A DNA stretch of 64,000 nt, from the NCBI GenBank assembly GCA_025738555.1, contig JAOVFP010000014.1, positions 434,001 to 498,000 on the forward strand, in the 5' to 3' direction. The stretch is from Cyathus striatus. Its lineage: Eukaryota > Basidiomycota > Agaricomycetes > Agaricales > Nidulariaceae. Every line of letters begins with the position of its first letter. The first letter of the stretch is position 1. The notes under the pieces were generated by a model, which made no database searches, was not told the DNA's origin, and was given only the letters and a program-made list of their open reading frames with translations. A program made the position numbers and the translations under genes. Below, piece after piece: positions 55,337-64,000 of this stretch.

Positions 55337-55491
55337 TCACCTCAGACAGGACTGAATCGGATCGCGTTGCATATGGTACACAGTTAGAATATGGTTCTCA
55401 CCTCGATGGGAAAAATTGCCTTTTTTAGAAGGTGTTAACATCGGGGTGTACCATATGTACCGTGATCCGATTCACTATTGTCTGGGGTGAC
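55337..55491. mobile_element. Small hairpin insertion (MITE-like)
   Basis: Imperfect inverted repeats of about 45 bp: TCACCTCAGACAGGACTGAA with ATATGGTACAC on the left, and GTGTACCATATG with GATTCACTATTGTCTGGGGTGA on the right. The paralogous upstream region near 1855 runs TAATAGCCTG...TAGTCGTCGG with no such segment, so this is an insertion. Confidence 0.6.
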
Positions 55492-55771
55492 TAGTCGTCA
55501 GGGTTTCATCAAATTCTTTCCAAAAAACTGGTCGTCATGTACAAGATTCTTTTGAGCATGGATCACGAGTCTACTACATACTAAAGTTTTAAATACTTAA
55601 TTTGATGAACGAATGGAATCAACTTCGTCTCCTAGGTCAACCTCCAGTAACACCTGAGAAACATGCTAGGCTCTATGAAACAGTATACTATCTCTTAACC
55701 CTTCTATTGATTTACCTTTCGCGCAGGTGGAAAGTTTTGAATGTGTAACTTTCAGAGACAAAATCAACCAT

Positions 55772-57083
55772 TTAGGGGAAATTGGCTCGCCGAAATCGAT
55801 TCCTTGATAGAAGACTACTGGAATCATCATTACTAATAGCTGCATTCAATGGAGAGGGAATAACAGAGCGGAGGATTCTATTGCGAGTCGCCATCCCCAT
55901 AAACGACGGTGCTGATGTATGGAGCGCATTTTGCCAGTCCATTACAACTTTCCAATTCTCCACCTGAAGTGACTCTAGACTCGTAAGCAGCCGCAAGTAG
56001 TCAAGGTACCGACTAGGAAGCTCAAAAACACGACCTTTGTCACTCGTATCCACCAAGTCAATTGCCAGTACTTGCAAGGCTGACCAGCGTTTCGGGATAA
56101 AGCTCAATATATCCTCCAATGTCTCGATCCATGATATCAGTCTGAGTTTGGAGCGATTGTGATGGAAGAAGGACAAAAGAACCCAGACTACAAGATAACG
56201 AGACGGATCAGGCCGAGCGTACACCACGACGACGTACGCTGGGAGATCGCGAGATGGAGGGTACAATATGGGAGACTGAGCGAGATCTGATACGAGAACG
56301 AGAGAGCGAACTACGACTTGCGGAACGAAAAGCACTATGGCGGTATGGCCCCTCCTATCCACTCTGCGCGGGTGTCGAGCAACATCATCAACCCAAACCT
56401 CACCATTCTGCATTCCGCAAGCCTCTACATGCCTCCTCTAATCTCTGAGCATCGTGACAAGGCCACTCTCCCGACTATCGTCAGCTCGAGGCCGATCCAT
56501 CACCTCCTGCGCTTTCAAATAGGTCAATTTTGAATCAAGTCGTAAGAGCTTGTTATGTGCAAGTTTCGAATTTATGTTGGTCTAATTCCGCTGTCGAAGA
56601 TGAACAGCGAAGCGAAGTATCCTTCAGGATCAACGTAGTCAACTCGGGAATCTACCCAATTTTCTCCAACAGCTCAAAGTCCTCCATATTTACAATCTCG
56701 TCCAGCTCCAAATTCCACCCTGGCAGCCTCACGTAACTATCACTACAAGCTTTCTTAAATCCGCCACCTGATATGGAAAGTTCTGAAGCAGCGGTATCAG
56801 CACCTACTGACATCTTAGAACACCCATCTAGCTCAATCTCGCGGAGGATTGAGATGAGGAATAGTGGGTACTTATAGCGCAGCTCCGAGTATGGTAAACT
56901 CATCAATACATATTCGTCTATTGATAGACGTTCAAGGCAGGGGAGGCGAAGGCATTTGGGGAGGAGGGGAAGTATGCAGGTGAGTGAGGCTGGTGCGAGT
57001 GGGAATGTTTCTGGGCGGGAGTTGCGTCTGAGCATGTTTATTTCCCATTGGAGGGCATAGAGTTCGGCCTCTTGAGAGAGGAT
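55772..57083 (-). pseudogene. Degraded copy of the RS-LRR/zinc-finger chimera
   Basis: Retains PASLTCILPLLPKCLRLPCL, LLEKIG, IPKRWSALQVLAIDLVDTSD and the chimeric junction (RILRSVIPSPLNAAISNDD), then stops before the zinc fingers. The hinge and RS region are shifted in frame, with a large deletion. At about 57083 the coding remnant joins directly to sequence that lies near 48340 upstream of the parent gene. Confidence 0.75.
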
Positions 57084-57202
57084 TTCGCAAGGAGTGAGTA
57101 TTGCAGTAACTTACCACTAAGCCATTGAGCTCTGGAGGTTGAGGTGGAGACGGTTTTTCGACGGTTCCGGGCAAGTTCCGGGTTCGGAGCAAGTTCGGAA
57201 AC

Positions 57203-57227
57203 GCGTGGCGCGTCTTAATCATGTGAC
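57203..57227 (+). promoter_or_regulatory. Recurring GCGCGTC...CATGTGA motif, site 4
   Basis: GCGTGGCGCGTC then TTAATCATGTGAC, about 400 bp upstream of the LRR gene at 57620. Confidence 0.35.
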
Positions 57228-57619
57228 TTCATAATTTACATTCAAATTGAAATTTCAGCTTGATATCGATAAGTACTCATCGGCGTCCATGTAAGTTCCA
57301 GGACGCCAATTTCCTATCCATTAGTTTGACCTATTCAGTGTTTTTAAGGATGTATGTAAGGCCCTTGCACAAGTTATCGTTGAATATTGATATAGAGAAT
57401 GACTAACGGGGCCTCGCACAATGCATCAAGTTCAACCGTGCATCCTAGTGGCCACGTTGAATATTGAATTGCCTCCAACTCAATACCCAATTACCAACTC
57501 ATTATTTGCTCGAACATTCTAGCCATTCGCTCACCCATTGAATAATAATCAATGATCCAAATTTTCTCTCCCTTATCTTGTCTGACTACTACTCCCATGC
57601 AAGTTCATGTTCAAGTACG

Positions 57620-59644
57620 ATGTCGGAGACAGGAGATACGTTCAGCATAGACTCTCAAACTCTTGATTCCGACGAGTCCATCCTCTCTTTCGATATAATT
57701 ACAAGAGAGAAAGATGTGGAAAGATATTCTTATTCTCCTGATGTGCTTGCTTCTGCTTCTCCAATTACAATTTCACCTGAATTTGACTCTGAACGCGAAC
57801 TTGAACCTGAACCTGAACCTGTGGAGGATGAAGTTACAGTTGGTTTAGAGGTTTGCGCACCATCTGCTATCCCTATCGTATGTTCTCACTTTGCACTACC
57901 GCTTGCACAGGTGACAATCGATCCTGAAGAATGGCACACATTATCATCGATTGTCCCACTTCTACAACTGCTTCCTGCGTTCAAGGGGGAATGTGGACAA
58001 TATATCTTAAGTGGATCAATCACTGCATCCAACCTCGCCCTCGTCAAGACCCGTGCAAAGTGTGTCAAGAAATTCTCAATATTCTGTCCCATGAATGCAC
58101 CTCCCTTCCTCGATATATCCCCATCAGTATATTCACGACTCCTTCGCTACTTCCACGATCCCCTCCTTCCCTTCCTGGAGAAGCTTACAATCAACATGCT
58201 CGCTATGCCCAGCCCAGCCATCAGAGAGCTAGAGCACACTTTCTCTGTCTTGTTTAGCCCATCTATTCGGGAGATGGAGCTATACGGGCTCGATACCGAA
58301 TCAGAACGCGCCATATTGCCACTTCTTGCTTCGGTGCCCAATGACGCGCCGAGGTTACGAAAGCTCGTTTTGATAGACGCAGATCATTACAAGCTGCCTT
58401 CCGCTTTCATAAAATCGGTGATTTCGGAGATGACCTCTCTGGAATATCTAGAAATTGACGACGTGGTTGACATTGCTGACTTTGAGATCTTGGAGAAGAT
58501 CGGGGAGCTTCCACAGCTGATTACGTTTGTTCTGCGCAGTTCTAATGTGGCTGAGTACTCTTCGCCGATGGGTTGTGCGAATGAATCAGTTGCTTCCGAT
58601 TATATGGGATTCAAAAAGCTTGAGAACCTTGATGTAAGGGCATCTTTCGAGATCATTAGGGATCTCATATACAATATAGGATCCGGGTCACTGAAGTGCC
58701 TTGAATTCTCACCTGTGGTTAATGGACGGCACGATGAGCGAGAAGCATTGGTGTTAAATCACGAAGGAGAGGAGGATGGGGCAGAATTTAGCAATATCGA
58801 AAGAAGTGATGTTGATGCTGGAGGTGGTTGGCTAGTTGCTTGCCAAGAAGGAAAGGCTCCATATTCCGATGGTATGCACTGCTTTCCCGGTAAAAGAAAA
58901 TGCAAGAGCTTAGTATCAGGTAATCGAGGTTGTGCCGCAGCTCAGGTTGCTCTTCCTCAAACCACATCCTCGTCGTGGGCGAAGATGCTTGAAGAAATAT
59001 TGCAAGATATCCCTACGAGGTGGCCGTGCTTAGAATCTCTGATCATGAATCTAACGGATACTTTTGGAACCGACCGCATATTCGAACTTCCTGGTGCTTA
59101 CCTCGACCCACTATGGTCTCTTGATCATCTAGGTAAGCTTCATGTGGAACGGTGGAGAATTTCGGGGTGCCAGGCAACGCTGGTGGGATTGGCACCATGG
59201 CTGTCCGAGCTCAAAAGCCTCAGCCTACCCCTTGGCAAATACAGTTCACCCGTTGACGTTGGTATACTTGAAATACTTGCTGCTCGCTTCTACGAGCTAG
59301 AGTTCCTTCAAATTCCATTATCCGTACCGAGAACCTTCGGTGGGAATTTGACATCCGGCTTGTCGCCGTACGACACTGAGTTTGTACATCCCCTCCGAGA
59401 GCTTTCTGTCGGGTCCCAGGATGCTCCACAGTCTCTGGGAAGGACGATGGATGTCGCTGGAATGATTGATACGCTCTTCCCTCGTTTGGAGAGTATTCAG
59501 GCGCATGGAGGGCAGATGGATGATTTCTGGACAGAGGTTGGGGAGTTTGTGGGGTTTGCTCAGAGAGCTAGGAGAAATGAGCGAGTTCGAATTTATAATG
59601 GGATTGTTACAGAACGACAACGTTCTAAGAATGGTGTAAAATAG
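57620..59644 (+). CDS. LRR-like protein without RS domain
   Basis: Start chosen at ATG 57620 (MSETGDTFSIDSQTLDSDES), matching the MSDTDD starts of its paralogs; an earlier in-frame TTG is not needed. A 60-nt in-frame intron (GTTTGC...GCACAG, about 57851-57910) is likely, because removing it brings VEDEV near TIDPEEWHTLSS as in relatives. The first leucine-rich half has LQLLPAFKGECGQYILSGSI and LEYLEIDDVVDIADFE. The hinge (VVNGRHDEREALVLNHEGEE) is acidic and lacks RS. The second half ends ARRNERVRIY. An EPEPEPEP run lies near the N-terminus. Intact and CpG-rich, so likely functional. Confidence 0.8.
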   Translation: MSETGDTFSIDSQTLDSDESILSFDIITREKDVERYSYSPDVLASASPITISPEFDSERELEPEPEPVEDEVTVGLEVCAPSAIPIVCSHFALPLAQVTIDPEEWHTLSSIVPLLQLLPAFKGECGQYILSGSITASNLALVKTRAKCVKKFSIFCPMNAPPFLDISPSVYSRLLRYFHDPLLPFLEKLTINMLAMPSPAIRELEHTFSVLFSPSIREMELYGLDTESERAILPLLASVPNDAPRLRKLVLIDADHYKLPSAFIKSVISEMTSLEYLEIDDVVDIADFEILEKIGELPQLITFVLRSSNVAEYSSPMGCANESVASDYMGFKKLENLDVRASFEIIRDLIYNIGSGSLKCLEFSPVVNGRHDEREALVLNHEGEEDGAEFSNIERSDVDAGGGWLVACQEGKAPYSDGMHCFPGKRKCKSLVSGNRGCAAAQVALPQTTSSSWAKMLEEILQDIPTRWPCLESLIMNLTDTFGTDRIFELPGAYLDPLWSLDHLGKLHVERWRISGCQATLVGLAPWLSELKSLSLPLGKYSSPVDVGILEILAARFYELEFLQIPLSVPRTFGGNLTSGLSPYDTEFVHPLRELSVGSQDAPQSLGRTMDVAGMIDTLFPRLESIQAHGGQMDDFWTEVGEFVGFAQRARRNERVRIYNGIVTERQRSKNGVK

Positions 59645-59763
59645 TGGTATGCGTAACTAGCCTTTTTTTTTTGTCAAACTGTAGACTTGGTTGAAAATGA
59701 TAAGCAATGTCGACAACTCGGGGCTCGGGACTCGGGAGCAAGTCGGGAGCCCCCGTGGCACGT

Positions 59764-59786
59764 GCCACGCGTCAGGATCATGTGAC
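59764..59786 (+). promoter_or_regulatory. Recurring CACGCGTC...CATGTGA motif, site 5
   Basis: GCCACGCGTC then AGGATCATGTGAC, with a palindromic GGCACGTGCC just before it (59757-59766). About 170 bp upstream of the ABC transporter start. Confidence 0.3.
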
Positions 59787-59955
59787 CAAAGCCGGACGAT
59801 CTGAATTCAATTGCTTTTGGATCCAAACCGCGTTCTACCAACTTGGTGCAACGTTGCTTATGTGTTCACTGACAAAGTGATGACTTCACCCCCTCGTAGA
59901 CTCACGGAGGAGCCCAACCCATGTCTTCTCTTCCAGTGGCTCGGATCCCATCGTA

Positions 59956-62900
59956 ATGGATCACAACGAAGACATCGACCTTTCTTCTGAGCCGAATGGT
60001 GCGCCTGTACTATACGACGAACCTGAAGAACATTATGAAGAACCTAACGAAAACCATCACGAAGAACCTCACGAAGACCCTCACGAGGAGACCCAAGAAT
60101 CCAGAGTGCAGCCACATCCGAGACCCAGACGTATGTCAACCGAGTATTTTGATCCTTCTGGCGTACAAGAGTTTTCGAATGCGTTGAGGCAAGTGCTCGA
60201 CGACATGAGCATCAGTGAAGTCGCATCGCCTTCAGTATCAAGAACAGAGACGAGAAACTCGGACGTTATCATGAGAGAGCTTCTGTCCCCGTACGTTCAC
60301 TGTTTTCGGACGATATGGCGTGTCTAATGGCTCCATGTTCGTAGACAAGAAATGCTAGAGATTGGATTACAGGACCTGGGTCTTACCTTCGAAGACCTTC
60401 GCGTTGTAGGCTCCGGGACTTCCGTAGCTGTTCAGCCAACCGTTGCATCTTCTCTTAACCCTTTCAATTGGCTCAGAAGCCTGCTCGCCCTTCGACATCC
60501 TCCCGTACACGATATCATTAGTGGGTTTGAGGGCTGTGTTCGTCCTGGAGAGATGCTGCGTAAGTTGTGTGTGCAATTCTTCTCCTTTCCTGTCTCATGA
60601 TCTCCGTCTAGTCGTGCTTGGGCGCCCAGGAGCAGGTAACAGCACACTTCTACGAGTGCTCGCCAATCAACGCAGGGGATACCACAAGATTGAAGGAAGT
60701 GTCAATTACGACTGGATATCACCCTCAGAGATCGATAAACGCTATCGAGGAGACGTTCAATACTACCCAGCAGAAGACCTACACTTTCCTTCTGCCACTG
60801 TCGAACGGGCTATTCTCTTCGCTGCTAAAACACGCGTTGCTCAAGGTCGAATCGCTGGCTTCGAAGGAAATGATTATGCACGCCTAATGACAGAAGCGTG
60901 CATTACGGTCATGGGGCTTAAGGATGTCAAGGATACCCCGATAGGGAATCTTACTTACGCAGAAAAGAAACGAGTTTCGTACGTGCACTCCAGCATTACA
61001 TGCCACCTCTAGTTGACCTTTCTGCAGAGTCTGTGAGACGCTTGTCACCCGGAGTCGTATTGCATGCTGGGATAGGTACACAGTTCACCTAACTGTCTAT
61101 AAGAATACTAACATTCTCCCGTAGTGAAGTAGAGGGTACCGATGAAACCACTTGTCTCGAGATCATCCAAGCATTGCGACTAGCAACTGACCTCGTACAT
61201 TCTACAACAGTAGTCACCTTATACCGATGTAGCGAAGCCATCTATGACCTCTTCGATAAAGTATGCCTCGTTTACGAAGGCAGGATGATATACTATGGCG
61301 CAACTGACCTTGCCAAGCAATATTTCATCGACATGGGATACCAACCCTCCCACCGACAAACCACCATCGAGTTCTTGCTCTCGCTTACTGATGCCCGACA
61401 CAGGAGGAACCTTGTTCAGACGCGTACGGTACCTACAAGACCATCAGAGTTTGTGTCTTACTACCATCAGTCGCAAACACGAGAGGATAATAAGAACGCC
61501 GCTGCGTCGTACTTGCAAAGTACCATGTCTCTCGCAGGAGAATCTCCTAGGTTCCCTCGTGTCCGACGGAAGGTACGTTCAGTTCTGTGGATGATATATG
61601 GTATGCTACTGAGATCTCGGACTCTTTAGAGCGCATATATCCTATCATTTCTCGCGCAACTCAAGCTGGTTATTCGCCAGCGACTCCAGATCCTAAAGTT
61701 TGACCTCGTGTATCATATGTTCTATGTATTGTAAGCTCCCGCTGACTGTTGGCATTGAAATGCTGACGTATGTGTTGCTAACCAGAGGGTCAATATTTGA
61801 AGCCATTATGCTTGGAGCGTCGTTCACTCGCCTCAGTGACGATACCTTACAATACTTTTCTAGAGCAGGCGTTCTCTTTTTGTAAGTGATCGCGCTCTCG
61901 TGTTAAATGTACCTCATTAGTCCGGTAGGACACTAATGTTACCATCCATCTTCAACTTATCGGAGATAACTTTCTTCATCTCCCAAAGATCTATGATTCT
62001 TAGCCATAGACAGCTGGCGATGTACCACCCCGGAATTGCAGCGTTAGCTATGACCATAGTTGATATCCCGTACAATCTCATCAAGACGCTTCCTTTCACT
62101 ATCATTATCTATTATTTCACAAGTCTCGGGCATGATGCCGGTCAATACATGTGAGATATACTCTTCATATCTTCTTTCTTGCTCATGCGATTCCAGGACC
62201 TTCTATATAATTAATGTTCTTAATAGCCTTGGTATGAGGGCATATGTGCGCACGTTGGCAGCGTTATTGGGTAATGATGTCATAGCCCAAGGAGTGGGTG
62301 GCACAGTTTTTCTGGCATTTACTCTTTACATCGGCTTTGAGATTCCGAAGCGAGGCATGGTCGACGAACTGAAATGGATCATGTACATAAACGTATGGCT
62401 ACATCTTATGTGTGCGGTACGATTACTGACCATATAGTTAGCCGATGAGTTATGCTTTCGAGGCTATGATGGGGAACGAGTTCAAGTACTTGGATGGCCC
62501 TTGCCCACACCCCGCTCCTTCTGGTCCTGGATACGAGAACATATCTGCCGCTAATCAGGTTTGCACTCTCGTTGGTGGGTGGCCTGGAGACCTGTACGTT
62601 GAAGGCAAGAATTATGTGTATGAATATTTTGGTTTCAATGTTGACAACGTGTGGAAAGTATGTTCTCATTCTCCCCCATGCTTAATGTGTTTATCGTATT
62701 CACAGGATTTTGGGATCTTGTGTGCCACATACGGCGGATTTACCATTGCTTTCTTGTTGGTTACAGAGTTTAGTGCATCTACACCTGATAAGGGCCGTGT
62801 TGTGTTCCTACAACATGCTCCCTCGCCGAATTTTTCAAGAGCCATAATACCCGACCCAGAAAAACGCGGAGACGAGAAAGACGCAGACGAAGTCGATATG

Positions 62901-64000
62901 GTTTCGGACTTATCCGGATGGTCCAACCCTGAGATTGAAGAAGCTATGAAGAACTTACACAAGATGATGCATTCATTCTGTTGGCATGGTTTGGTGTACA
63001 CGGTTCAAATGCCGGACTCTAAGCTACGTGTTCTGGACGGCGTTACTGGTTTACTGCGTCCTGGAAATATGATGGTCATTCTAGGCGAGCCAGGGTCGGG
63101 AAAGGTATAGTGTATGTGCTGTTCCTTGAAGTTTTGGGCTGACGAACGGATAGAGGACGTTGGTTAAGGTCTTGGCTGAGAAAGTCGATGAAGGATGGAT
63201 CTCGGGTGAAAGATACCTGGATTGGCGACGGTTGCCTCCTGACTACCGGACACAGATTGGATTTTGTCATAGTACTGACATTCATGTCCCGACACTAACT
63301 ATATTCTCGGCTGTTAAACACTCGGCTTTGATGCGTCAGCCACCAGACGTAACATACGAAGAAACGCTTTCTTAGTAGGCGCCGTTGAGCTCGTATTCTG
63401 TGCTCTAAATCACATCTCTATAGTGCTCATACATGCATTCGTGCATGCGGTTTGGAAGCCTTGAAAGATGCCATGATTGGATCTCTGAAACCTGAGCAGA
63501 GTAGGCGCGTCACTATATGCGTTGAACTGGCAGTATCGGTGCGAAATTGCTTGTTTACTCTGACTATGCTAACCGTTGTTAATAGCCTCGACTTTTGTTT
63601 CTTGACTCACCAACAAATGGCCTGGATCCCCAAAGTGCCTTGGCGATCATGGTAATGCTGAGGAACCTTGCGAATCACGGCCAGACTATTCTTTGCTCGT
63701 GAGTATCTTCCTATGCTGTTGCTCGTAACGTACGCTCAATCATCAGTCTGTCAGTCTTCATCAGGTAAGCTTGCTGTCTACGTAAAACATGCTTACGCTT
63801 ACTTGCAATAGCCGTCAGCTGCAGTATTTGAGGTGCTTCATGTATCAAGTAGGCAATATCAGCTTCGCTGACAATGTGCTGCAGCTTTTCGATGAGATTT
63901 TAGTGCTACAAAAGCTGGGAAGAGCAGCATACTTCGGAGACATGGGCTCACATGCGTCCACAGTTATGAAGTACTTTGAAACCAAAAGTTCAAAACGTTG
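59956..64000 (+). CDS. PDR-type (ABCG) ABC transporter with altered ATPase motifs, 3' end outside the window
   Basis: ATG 59956; many exons (59956-60290, 60345-60559, from 60612, and others) whose GT/AG junctions keep frame. N-terminal acidic His/Glu repeat. NBD1: [23 protein letters not shown] and [14 protein letters not shown], against the usual GRPGSGCST, VSGGERKRVS and CWDNSTRGLD. The first membrane half has [26 protein letters not shown] and [15 protein letters not shown]2: GEPGSGK then [24 protein letters not shown], and [12 protein letters not shown] in place of LDEPTSGLD. PDR pumps export drugs and lipids at the plasma membrane. Order and spacing are normal, but key catalytic residues are changed. 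Confidence 0.75.

Noticed and set aside
63360..63430. TAG TAG as a stop in the ABC transporter.
   Set aside because: A GTAGGC...CTATAG intron removes it and restores ETLSYAHTC...GLEALKDAM in frame.
1..64000. CRISPR arrays, riboswitches or operons.
   Set aside because: The window is fungal nuclear-type DNA with introns; no regular direct-repeat/spacer array was seen.

Overview
This window looks like chromosomal DNA from a filamentous basidiomycete, most likely an Agaricomycete. The evidence is many short introns (about 45-60 nt, GT...AG) together with families typical of that group: DUF6533 seven-helix-type membrane protein, FunK1-type kinase remnants, fungal BTB/POZ protein, NB-ARC-TPR NLR, large F-box/LRR-like families, and a GH7 cellobiohydrolase with a C-terminal CBM1. 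All calls were made by reading translations and splice sites by eye; no database search was possible.

Layout. 0-11 kb: a secreted-protein 5' end at the left edge, an F-box pseudogene, a large LRR-like gene with an Arg/Ser (RS) domain (2295-5182), decayed FunK1 and dispersed-repeat sequence, and a three-exon LRR-like gene (8912-10921). 12.4-17 kb: an ordinary stretch with DUF6533, BTB and GH7 genes. 17.8-21.6 kb: a CpG-poor stretch holding degraded copies of the FunK1 and LRR genes. 21.6-29.6 kb: a nearly full-length Ty3/Gypsy chromovirus-type LTR retrotransposon on the minus strand. 29.6-36.9 kb: dispersed repeats, a truncated RS-LRR fragment and an NB-ARC-TPR NLR that appears broken. 36.9-59.7 kb: the core of the LRR-like cluster, with two tandem [RS-LRR]-[LRR] modules, an RS-LRR/zinc-finger chimera, an F-box gene, pseudogenes and a 2.5-kb foldback element. 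59.9-64 kb: the 5' part of a PDR-type ABC transporter with altered ATPase motifs, running off the right edge.

The main theme is a lineage-specific family of two-part LRR-like proteins. Between the two leucine-rich halves lies a hinge that carries a charged helix and, in one subfamily, a long RS domain. Members sit beside an F-box gene and an NLR-like gene. The cluster has expanded by duplication and is being eroded by CpG transitions: the retrotransposon contains 14 internal in-frame stops, all TGA and all explicable as CGA>TGA, and two paralog regions have almost lost CpG. The retrotransposon also shows a candidate Tf1-like self-priming site, a candidate -1 gag/pol slip site, and an extra zinc-knuckle ORF downstream of pol.
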